DNA of 18,738 nt from contig JACOVM010000005.1 in assembly GCA_016177345.1 (NCBI GenBank), forward strand, positions 1-18,738. Reading direction: 5' to 3'. Positions 6,919-14,500 of this stretch are shown here, in pieces (position 1 is the stretch's first letter; each line of letters begins with the position of its first letter). This DNA comes from Candidatus Woesearchaeota archaeon. Lineage in GTDB: Archaea; Nanobdellota; Nanobdellia; Woesearchaeales; UBA12501. Below the pieces are notes generated by a model. The model searched no databases. It saw only the letters and a program-made list of their open reading frames with translations, and was not told the DNA's origin. The position numbers were made by a program, and so were the translations under genes.

Positions 6919-7021
6919 GGTAGTGGGGTGGACGGGGTTGATGAATTCCTTGCTGCAGAATTTTTTTGCCAGTGGAGCATTTTCAGTACATCCTACAACC
7001 CACTACCCAAACCCAACCGCC
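6919..7021. repeat. G-rich/C-rich inverted repeat region between protease and zinc-ribbon genes
   Basis: GGTAGTGGG at 6919-6927 is the exact reverse complement of CCCACTACC at 6999-7007. Extra G-runs follow the first arm on the plus strand (GGGG at 6924 and 6934), and G-runs lie on the minus strand opposite 6999-7021. The 168-base gap holds no convincing gene. Confidence 0.5.
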
Positions 7022-7025
7022 TGGA

Positions 7026-7412
7026 TCACTGCCAATATCTCGTTACTGCCTTTCCGCAATACGGGCATGAGCTAGGCGACTTCATTGCTGGATCGTACCG
7101 AAAGGCGTACGAGCACGAGGAGCAGGAATACTTTACTTTTGAGCTTCCCGGAATTTCAGAAAAGGTTCCTTGAGCCTCTTTTTTTCTTGCCTTGGCCAGC
7201 CGCTCGAGGTATTCATCCTCATGGTCCCATCCTGCTGGCTTTAGCTCTTCTTTTCTTTCTTCCTTGAATGGAGAAGCAGGCTGCTGTGGCTTGTTCGCGT
7301 TCGAATAGCAGTTTGGGCAAACCATCCGCTGGTGGGCATGGTGCATTCTAAACTGTTCTGCTGGAGCAAACTGGTTGCAAACACGGCATTGTGCTCGAAC
7401 TGAACTTACCAT
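7026..7412 (-). CDS. small double zinc-ribbon protein
   Basis: The 128-residue protein has two four-cysteine zinc-binding sites: C9/C12 with C32/C35 (CRVC and CPNC) and C97/C100 with C116/C119 (CSSC and CPYC). A charged, proline-containing linker rich in K/E (about 42-90) joins them. Such small archaeal zinc-ribbon proteins often bind nucleic acid or protein partners, but no specific function is recognised. The ATG at 7412 lies 27 bases after a minus-strand ATATAAAT element (7435-7443) and lacks a Shine-Dalgarno sequence, so a leaderless message is expected. Confidence 0.75.
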   Translation of the reverse strand: MVSSVRAQCRVCNQFAPAEQFRMHHAHQRMVCPNCYSNANKPQQPASPFKEERKEELKPAGWDHEDEYLERLAKARKKEAQGTFSEIPGSSKVKYSCSSCSYAFRYDPAMKSPSSCPYCGKAVTRYWQ

Positions 7413-7434
7413 GGACTGCTGGAAAGAAGAATGA

Positions 7435-7443
7435 ATTTATATA
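7435..7443 (-). promoter_or_regulatory. TATA box of the zinc-ribbon gene
   Basis: TATATAAAT on the minus strand, centred 27 bases before the ATG at 7412; leaderless geometry. Confidence 0.55.
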
Positions 7444-7479
7444 GTTTTTCAAGGCAGGTATACTTATCAGGATAAAGCA

Positions 7480-8139
7480 TCAGTGAGAGGTAGTACCCTT
7501 CTGTGCAATCGAAGAATCTACAACATGATACCCTGATGCATCAAGCACGCCGAACCCGTGGCCGCCAAGAAGGCGGTAGTTTTGCCGGTCAATCGCTTTC
7601 GCACGAGCTAATGCTCGGTGAAGGACAGGGAGAAGCTCCTCTACGCTTCGCGAAGGATCACATTGCTCCTCCAGCAGCCTAATAACATCAGGGTATGCCC
7701 CGCTGCCTATTGCTGCAGTAGAAACAAGCTGGATGTTCTGCTGTTTATACGAAGAGTTTGCTAGTAAAATATATTCTGGAGAGCGATAAAAGCCAAGAGC
7801 ATACGTGCAGACCTTCATCTGAAGAAGCCAGTCTTTGACTCCCATGCCCCTGTCGTGCTGCTCTTCAAAAATTTCTCGGTCAACCTGCCGCTGCTGAGCA
7901 ATGGCAGTATCAATAATTTGCAGGTATTGGTCAGGAGACGCGCCGCGAAGCTTTGCAGATATCATGTGACTAGTAATGTCATTTCCCCATCCTGCAACAC
8001 CAAGGATAACATCACCTTTGCCAATAGGATAGACTTTATGCTGATGGCCAGTAATAGCTCTCGTCTCAAGATCAGGGAGTGCGGTGTCGTACGCGACAAC
8101 AATACCATTGCTTGCTTTGGCTGCGAGAATGACGGTCAT
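7480..8139 (-). CDS. proteasome beta-like Ntn hydrolase
   Basis: The 219-residue protein begins MTVILAAKASNGIVVAYDT, the opening of proteasome beta/HslV-type subunits. Removing Met would expose Thr as the N-terminal nucleophile. Relative to that Thr1, Asp falls at 17 exactly and Lys at 34 (canonical Lys33, with one residue inserted). The later AIGSGAYPDVI matches the conserved GSG strand (Ser129 region), and A-I-D near residue 184 fits the Asp166 position. There is no propeptide beyond Met, as in HslV-like forms. Divergence suggests a self-compartmentalising side branch rather than the main 20S beta subunit. The TTTAAATA element at 8161-8170 lies 27 bases upstream of the ATG; a leaderless mRNA is likely. 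No ATPase gene is nearby. Confidence 0.82.
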   Translation of the reverse strand: MTVILAAKASNGIVVAYDTALPDLETRAITGHQHKVYPIGKGDVILGVAGWGNDITSHMISAKLRGASPDQYLQIIDTAIAQQRQVDREIFEEQHDRGMGVKDWLLQMKVCTYALGFYRSPEYILLANSSYKQQNIQLVSTAAIGSGAYPDVIRLLEEQCDPSRSVEELLPVLHRALARAKAIDRQNYRLLGGHGFGVLDASGYHVVDSSIAQKGTTSH

Positions 8140-8160
8140 CCATGGCGGAAAAAGAGGGCG

Positions 8161-8170
8161 CTATTTAAAC
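8161..8170 (-). promoter_or_regulatory. TATA box of the proteasome-like gene
   Basis: GTTTAAATAG on the minus strand, centred 27 bases before the ATG at 8139. Confidence 0.55.
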
Positions 8171-8330
8171 ATTGGGGCATAAAATAGCTTTGCTCAGATC
8201 CCCCAAAGCTTAATCACTATCTGCCAGATTTGTCAAAAAAACATGCTTGTAAAATCTTTTTTGATCTCTTCTTCTCTTTTTTTCTTCCTTTTCTTACACC
8301 GCTGTTTGCCAGATAAACCATTCATGAGAT

Positions 8331-8370
8331 ATTACCTCACTCATATTACCTCACTTATATTACCTTATCT
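8331..8370. repeat. three tandem 14-bp units at the end of the LysM gene
   Basis: ATTACCTCACTCAT (8331-8344), ATTACCTCACTTAT (8345-8358) and a degraded third unit ATTACCTTATCT (from 8359). The third unit contains the stop codon of the LysM protein gene. The remaining gap to 8139 is pyrimidine-rich and otherwise shows nothing. Confidence 0.7.
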
Positions 8371-9537
8371 CCTGCCACAATCTCTCGGCAGCCTTAACCG
8401 CTCGTGGGGATACAATATTTTTCGGGGAAGGCTGTTAATCTGCTGGATATCTCTCCACCTGTTCCGGTCTTGGCACTGTACGCTTGCTATTTTAGAGAGC
8501 GAATCGCCAGGCTTGACAATATAGTCCTTATATTCATCACGAGCACCCCCTTGCTGCGCTGCTCTTTTCTGCATCGATTGTTGGGTTGCATAATACACCT
8601 CTCGAACAGGATTACACCCTCCAGTCCAGAACAGGTAGGTCGATCCTACAAGCGCAGTGAGGCAAAGCGGAATGATGGCCATTGCTGTGTGAAGCTCTCG
8701 CCGTGAATAGCTTGTTTTTCGGGGAAGGTCGCAGAGCGGTGAAACAACATTTTTCATCGCCCATGTTGTTCCTTGATAGGGTACGGTGCGTGATGCTGAG
8801 CTTATCACAGAGACTGCTTTTCCAAAAAGGTCCTTGGCTGCTGTTCTTATCGGAGTTCTCGCCCGCCGCTCTTGTTCAGCCCGCTCATTCATCTCCATCC
8901 GGTAATGCATTGCCAGGTTTCTTTTGTCTGTGTAATGCTGAAGGACATCAGCAATAAGGTCATGAAAGTTGATTTCGCCATCAGTCTTGTAGTGTACATT
9001 TGCCTCGTTCTGAATAAGGGACATCATTTCTTCTCCCCCAACAGCAGCAACAAGGCTGTCCAGGTAAAGAATGGCAGTAAGGTCATTGTTTCCCTTGGTA
9101 TAAGGAACGAGCTGCATCATTTTTTTATGCTGGATCTGCTGAAGGTAGGCTTGAGCAAACAGTGCTCGTCCTGCAGGATTATTATGATGCGCTTTTTTCC
9201 TTCTTTCAGGATAATAGATGGTTGGCTTGCCATAGAATTCTCGAAGAACATGGAATTTTGTTGCGCAATGCTCATAGGTTCGCTGTGCACCATGCGACGC
9301 TCCAAGACTAAACGAAAAGGTATCCCCTGTGCGGCTTGCATGATAACTCAGGTCAATGGCAAGGCGTGCATTTCTCACAGGAAGAACAGAAGGTGGCTGA
9401 TGGTACAGCCCGTCGCGCTCACGCTGGGGCTGGTAGAGATAGTTGAGAAGCATGTTTTCAACAGCATTTGATACATACGGTTTTGGATACTCTGGCTCGC
9501 TAACAATGGAGCAGATGTGCTGTTGATGGGTTGGCAT
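8365..9537 (-). CDS. membrane protein with C-terminal LysM domain
   Basis: The 390-residue protein has a soluble N-terminal region of about 280 residues that I do not recognise (His/Gln/Arg-rich, one motif FSFSLGASHGAQRTYEH). One transmembrane helix follows (about 284-304), then a Q-rich spacer and a LysM domain at about 338-384 (DYIVKPGDSLSKIA, then QQINSLPRKILYPHERLRLP). LysM binds N-acetylglucosamine polymers such as peptidoglycan or chitin. The likely topology is N-terminus inside and LysM outside. I chose the ATG at 9537 because AGGTGATC sits just before it; the GTG at 9546 lies inside that Shine-Dalgarno sequence. It is the last gene of the three-gene operon starting at 11250. Confidence 0.82.
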   Translation of the reverse strand: MPTHQQHICSIVSEPEYPKPYVSNAVENMLLNYLYQPQRERDGLYHQPPSVLPVRNARLAIDLSYHASRTGDTFSFSLGASHGAQRTYEHCATKFHVLREFYGKPTIYYPERRKKAHHNNPAGRALFAQAYLQQIQHKKMMQLVPYTKGNNDLTAILYLDSLVAAVGGEEMMSLIQNEANVHYKTDGEINFHDLIADVLQHYTDKRNLAMHYRMEMNERAEQERRARTPIRTAAKDLFGKAVSVISSASRTVPYQGTTWAMKNVVSPLCDLPRKTSYSRRELHTAMAIIPLCLTALVGSTYLFWTGGCNPVREVYYATQQSMQKRAAQQGGARDEYKDYIVKPGDSLSKIASVQCQDRNRWRDIQQINSLPRKILYPHERLRLPRDCGRR

Positions 9538-9578
9538 TATGATCACCTGAACAAGTTAAGGTACATGAACCATGTAAA

Positions 9579-10742
9579 TCAAACAAATAGTTGCTGAAGT
9601 GTGGTAAGCGCTTCGGAATCTTGTTTTTTCTCTAAAAGCCCATGCTTAGCATCATATTTGTAATACGCATTGTCAGAATGAACATCGCCACGCTCTGTTT
9701 TCAAAACCGCGCAGGCATGGCCCATCCGCTCTCTACGAAAGTCTTTTCCGTGACAGTCAATGTAGACAAAGGCCCATGATGCACTGAGGTTCACGTGCCG
9801 CGCCATGCCGACAAATATGGCAGCAGTCTCCGCGCAATTTCCCCTGCCACCATGATATGCACTAATTGCAGTCTTGTACCATCGTGTTGCTGTTTCGTAC
9901 TTCACTTTTCGGTGGATGAGGTCAAAGATTGCCCTGCCCTTCTCGTACGATGTTCGCTTTCCGCGAATTGCTTCTCTAGCATCTTGTTCCATCATACAGT
10001 CAGTGCCAAAGTGATTAAGGACTGACTTGTCGAGAAGGACAGAGTTATATTCATGGGACCTATTTTCATTAGGAACAATTAGGGCGATATTTGGTTGTGC
10101 TTTTTGCTCGCCAGGATCTCCCCGTACGCTTCGCTTTTGTGGCGTTGCTGTTTTGCGATGCTCTTCTTCAACCAGATCGTCAATGCTGAACGCAAACCGC
10201 CGTATCTCGAGCTTTCTATCTCCTAGTTGTACGTAATTCCTTTCATCCCATGAAGGATGCTGTTGCTCTTCAAGTTGATAAAATCCTTCCGGAGCAATGA
10301 AATAATTTTCAGGGAAGCGGTGCCTGCGTTCATGGGGTATTCCTGATCTTATCCCCGAGATCACTCTTCTCGTTGGCTTCGGTATTTTTTCCAGAGCACT
10401 TGATAGGCCTGATAGGCTCTCCAATTCTTCCAGCCTAATTTCTTCTTTCCCTTCCGATCTTTCATTCTGGCTTCCATTTTGTTCTCCTTGTTCCCCATTT
10501 GGTTCTCCTTCTGGCTCTCCATTGTCTGCTGCATCAAGGTCTTGTCCTCGGACAAAGATGGGCTCATACATGTCCACCGTTCCTGCTTGTTCTAATGAAA
10601 AGGTGCCGCCGCACCATTGAAGGGAGGGGTGCTGCACCGTGGCACGGCGGCTGGTACTGACGCAGTAAAGAGTATTGCCGATGATAGCGCTGTACTTTCC
10701 AGTAACTTGCTGTTGAAGTGTTCCAATGTTGGTGACAAGCAT
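9579..10742 (-). CDS. transglutaminase-like cysteine enzyme
   Basis: The 387-residue protein carries a transglutaminase-like papain fold in its last 130 residues. The triad is visible: C303 in GGRGNCAETA, H342 in RMGHACAVL and D357 in DVHSDNAYYKYD. Such domains cleave or crosslink peptides. Before it are an unrecognised N-terminal region (1-65), an acidic E/G/N/Q-rich low-complexity stretch (about 66-105) and a connecting region. No signal peptide or membrane helix is seen, so it is probably cytoplasmic. The ATG at 10742 has a near-perfect Shine-Dalgarno (AAAGGAGGGAG). It lies 55 bases after the Q-rich gene and 41 bases before the LysM gene, so the three are one operon. Protease versus crosslinking activity cannot be told from sequence. 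Confidence 0.8.
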   Translation of the reverse strand: MLVTNIGTLQQQVTGKYSAIIGNTLYCVSTSRRATVQHPSLQWCGGTFSLEQAGTVDMYEPIFVRGQDLDAADNGEPEGEPNGEQGEQNGSQNERSEGKEEIRLEELESLSGLSSALEKIPKPTRRVISGIRSGIPHERRHRFPENYFIAPEGFYQLEEQQHPSWDERNYVQLGDRKLEIRRFAFSIDDLVEEEHRKTATPQKRSVRGDPGEQKAQPNIALIVPNENRSHEYNSVLLDKSVLNHFGTDCMMEQDAREAIRGKRTSYEKGRAIFDLIHRKVKYETATRWYKTAISAYHGGRGNCAETAAIFVGMARHVNLSASWAFVYIDCHGKDFRRERMGHACAVLKTERGDVHSDNAYYKYDAKHGLLEKKQDSEALTTLQQLFV

Positions 10743-10797
10743 ACTCTCCCTCCTTTGCTTCGCAGAGCTTTATCTCTACCGTTGCTCTCATCTACTC

Positions 10798-11250
10798 TTA
10801 TCTATACTGCTGGTCTTCACTGCGATCAATAAGATCAATGACACTGTCTAATAACCCTTCGAGATGATCAAGAGGGGTTTGGCGCTGTTGGAGTTGTTGC
10901 TGAAGCGGGGATTGAAATTGCTGCTGCAGCTGTTGCTGGGGGGATTGCTGTCCTGGGGGAGCTGGTACTTGTGGTGGTTGCCCCTGTTGCAGGTATGGCG
11001 CCGGTAATTGCTGCTGATGTTGTTGTGATTGTTGTGGTTGTTGTGGCAATGGTGGCTGCTGTCCTGGCATCAATTGCCCTTGGTAAAATTCGGGGAATAG
11101 TTCTTGCTTCACGTGCTCGAGGCGTTCAGCAAGATATTGGTCGCACTTATTTGGATTATAATCATACTTGCTTGACATGTGCTGGACTGCTGTGTAAAAG
11201 CCAAGAGCAAATGCAACACTTCCAATAACACTTTTTCCAAGAATCCCCAT
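10798..11250 (-). CDS. Q/P-rich protein with N-terminal membrane anchor
   Basis: The 150-residue protein starts with a hydrophobic segment (about 5-24, ILGKSVIGSVAFALGFYTAV), continues with a short charged region (26-55), then a glutamine/proline-rich low-complexity stretch (about 57-125) and ends in an amphipathic helix (DHLEGLLDSVIDLIDRS). Glutamine-rich chains are classic transglutaminase substrates, and a transglutaminase-like gene is next in the operon, so a substrate relationship is plausible but untested. I chose the ATG at 11250, preceded by AGGTGATC, rather than the GTG at 11259 that lies inside that Shine-Dalgarno sequence. It is the first gene of the operon. Confidence 0.75.
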   Translation of the reverse strand: MGILGKSVIGSVAFALGFYTAVQHMSSKYDYNPNKCDQYLAERLEHVKQELFPEFYQGQLMPGQQPPLPQQPQQSQQHQQQLPAPYLQQGQPPQVPAPPGQQSPQQQLQQQFQSPLQQQLQQRQTPLDHLEGLLDSVIDLIDRSEDQQYR

Positions 11251-11296
11251 TGTGATCACCTTGTTTTTTGTTAGGAATTTGTTTGATTGAACGCTT

Positions 11297-11303
11297 CATA
11301 TAT
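11297..11303. promoter_or_regulatory. bidirectional TATA-like element of the divergent region
   Basis: CATATAT, readable as TATA on either strand. On the minus strand it would start the Q-rich operon with a leader of about 25 bases containing AGGTGATC; on the plus strand it is positioned for the small frame at 11336. Confidence 0.4.
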
Positions 11304-11335
11304 TTTCCCAACAGAAAATTAGAAAGTGAGGGGTG

Positions 11336-11470
11336 ATGTTTGAAGGATTTTCAATATTCCCCCTAGTTTTTTTGCTTTTAGCCCAAATCTCCGAAAAATT
11401 TCCGATTTTTCCGGAATATTTTTACAGCATCGTAAGGTACCTGAATTTTATGGAATTAAGGCTTGTATAG
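11336..11470 (+). CDS. possible small hydrophobic protein (44 aa)
   Basis: This frame starts at an ATG preceded by GAGGGG (spacing short) and stops at TAG 11468-11470. It begins MFEGFSIFPLVFLLLAQISE, a potential single membrane helix, followed by aromatic-rich residues and ending NFMELRLV. A TATA-like element lies 35 bases upstream. It occupies most of the gap between the divergent operons. Low-complexity A/T composition could produce such a frame by chance, and the same bases contain CCG-centred repeats that may be operator sites, so the call is tentative. Confidence 0.3.
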   Translation: MFEGFSIFPLVFLLLAQISEKFPIFPEYFYSIVRYLNFMELRLV

Positions 11471-11504
11471 TGGTCCTTCAAACAGAGCAAAATACAACCA
11501 AATG

Positions 11505-11512
11505 TATATAAA
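11505..11512 (+). promoter_or_regulatory. archaeal TATA box of the large sigma-like gene
   Basis: TATATAAA, centred about 26 bases before the ATG at 11535, with no Shine-Dalgarno sequence between: archaeal leaderless geometry. A bacterial -10 element would sit much closer to the start of a leaderless message. Confidence 0.65.
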
Positions 11513-11534
11513 CAAGAACACCTCTACCTATAAG

Positions 11535-14500
11535 ATGACCGTCCATTCTCTTCCAACAGCACCTGAAGCGAATCGTTCTCCTTCAGCACCCATCCCATTC
11601 TATGCAGTAAATGAGCTCCGAACATACCACTTAATGGATGAGATGCCAGAACGGGAGGTTGTTCGCCTCGGGCTTGAAGAGGCTGCACGGAATGCTTTCC
11701 CGATCCATCGCTTGTCTGGCACGAGCTATTTTGCCGGCTCACTTGCTGCGCAGCTCGTGAAGCAGCAGCCGGAGCTGGCAGCAAGGCTTGGAATGGAAGT
11801 GAGCATTGATGACCTTGTTCTTGGCCATCTTGGAAATATCACCATCAGCCAAGGCATGGCTCGAAGCAGGCTTGGCTATCTCCAACGCCAAGGAATCATC
11901 TCTGTCAACAATGATCTCATTCCTGTTTCTGACGTTGACGTTGTTCTTCGCGACTTGCTGCATGAGGCATTTCACGATCCTATTCCATACCAGACAAAAG
12001 TTGTCGAGCTGCGGCAAGACAGAGGGGATAATAACCAGACTAAAAGAGAAGAGCACGGTACCGATTATTCTCCTCCAGCATCGCTGCCTGCCTTAGAGCA
12101 GGGAATGTTCCACTACATTACAAAAGATGGCACGTTGGGAGCTGCATCATCTGTTCAAGGGCTGAATTTTGACGAGGGAGTCTATCTTCGCTCAAGAGAC
12201 ATTGCCTCCTTGTTTGACATTTCTAATCCATCTCTATCTTTCAAAGAGAGAGGAAAGATTCGAGATCCAAGCCACAGCCATGGATACCTCTATTTTGTGA
12301 CAAAAGACAAGCTGCAAACAACGTATTACTTTGGTTTTTTTACCAAGAGGAGAAACAGTATTCCACCTGCTGCACGAGAGATAGGCATTACCTTAAAAGA
12401 CATACAGCAAAGGGTTTCCAACAGAAAAGCAATAGCCCCAGCTGGCGAGACAGAACCAAGCATTACGTATTACGATGCAAACAACACCAAACATGTTGTT
12501 GATGCTGCCTCATTCGATCCAATGCAGCTTGACCTTGCTGCAGGCGCGTACCTCCAATTAAGTACCCTGCATAAAATAGGAATCACGTCACGTACACACC
12601 TTGATAATGCTTCTCTCCGAGAAACCTTTGCCATCCAAAAAATGATTATAAACAAGGATGGCAGAGGAGAACAACAGCATTACTTTGTTACACGGGATGC
12701 TCTTGCTGCCCTCTGTTATGATGAAATGAATAGAAAGGTGCCAAAATCGAATACACTGTTCGACGTCTCTGGAATAATTGCTTCCTTCGGGTTAGAAGGC
12801 CTCGTCCAACAACATGCTGCTAGAGTGCAACAAAAGGCAGAACAACAAAAAGAACAAACCACCCCACGGAAGATAATATACCTGGACATTGATCAAAATC
12901 CAAGGGCTGCTTTGGCAGAGAACATTGCTGACGAGATTGACATCCATGCAGGGGTATTTTTTTCACGGCATACCCTCAAAAAACTGTTTGGGCTTGACGC
13001 TGATAAGGTAAGGACACTAAAGAGGCAACAAATAAGCCGGTATAACCAGAACAGGTATGTCTTTGTGGACCAAGACGTTCTTGGCCGGGCATATGGGGAA
13101 GCTTTTACAAAAGGCAGCCTGTCAAAACTTCCGGGGATTGCAAAAAAGCTAGGCATTACCGTACAGGATAGCGGGTATATGGCGTTATGTAGGAAAATTC
13201 ATCCTGATCCCGTGAGCCTCAAGATCGAGGATGAAACATGCCCATCGCCTTACTTTCAAGTTATCAGCGGGACTATTGTGCTCGGCGGAGCAAAGGGAGA
13301 GCCAACAGGCTATGGAATGAGAATAGCACTTGTTCCTACGCTCGATGACCTCTCTATCCCGCTTGGAGAGGCATACCGTATGTTATACAAGCACTTGCCA
13401 GATAGCCCTTCGTATGCTGATGTTCTCAGAAAAATTCACGACCTTCACCTTAATGTCTCTATCAAAGATAGGCATGGTGTTCCAACAACATATATCTCCT
13501 TTGATATGCTCAACATTCTCCATAAGATCTATACGGAAGTTATGCTTACCTCTCTTTGTGATGCGAGAAGAAAAGCCCACCGGCTCCCGATTAAAGAAGA
13601 CCAAAAGTTAAAAGAGGATAACATGCTGGAGCAAATCCTGGAAAGAGAGCTCTCTGGGGCATCCCCTTTGTTGGATAGCTGGGATGGCAAGAAAGAGGAA
13701 GGAGAAAAAGCTGCTTTTGTAGAGGTTGCTGCGCTCGTCCTCAAGATGGGAAGGCCAGAATTATATGATTTCATCGCGTCAAGCAGCATGGCTAAAGAAA
13801 GGAAAAACAGGGGAATCCCCCAAGTCGTCATCAGGCAAGACCACATTGCTCTGCTCCTAAGGTATTTCGGTGAGGATGCCAAGAGCGAGGGAAAGAAAAG
13901 CGATCACTTCCTTTCCAGGCTCCAGGAAGAAGGAGTGAGCCTTGATGCTGTTGTCGCGGTGATGGAGGCGCGCCGCGAGAAAAAGTTACTTACTGCTTCA
14001 GACATGGAGCACCTCAACATCAGAAGAGCCCACGTTGCACTCATCGATGCGGTATATCAGCAAAAGCAATTTTCACGAGATGACATGGCAGAGTTGAACA
14101 AGGAGCTTCGCTATCTACGGCAGGGTATTGACCTTTCGTCATGGACAAGAGAGCAGGTTGAGAATCTACAGCGGTCATACACTACTGCGCCAGCAGGCCA
14201 GCTTGCTGCCTCGCTGCAAAAGCAGCAGCAAGAAATAGATGCCATGGCAGCAGAGCTTGGGCTTGAGCGCATTCAAGAAGGCAAAACATACACTATCCCT
14301 GATGTTGCAAGAATAACAGGTATGAGCTATAGCACTATTCAACGTGATATCGTTCAAGGCTTTCTTCCTGCACGGCGGGAAGGGCTTACTGAATACCTCG
14401 CATTAGTCAAGAGCAAAAAACAGCAAGAGCAAGACGGCCCGAATGTGGTCTCCACGATTGTTGAGGCACCAACAGAAACATCAACAACAGGGGAATCAAA

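Noticed and set aside
9538..9546. GTG start of the LysM protein at 9546
   Set aside because: The GTG is part of the Shine-Dalgarno AGGTGATC serving the ATG at 9537; the same pattern occurs at 11250.
10798..11078. CAG/CTG-like repeat array as a CRISPR or satellite
   Set aside because: The repetition is codon-level (glutamine and proline codons) within an open reading frame, with no regular spacer structure.
11463..11534. Upstream TTG start adding 24 residues to the giant sigma-like protein
   Set aside because: The TATA box at 11505-11512 lies inside this extension, and the ATG at 11535 aligns exactly with the start of the paralogue.
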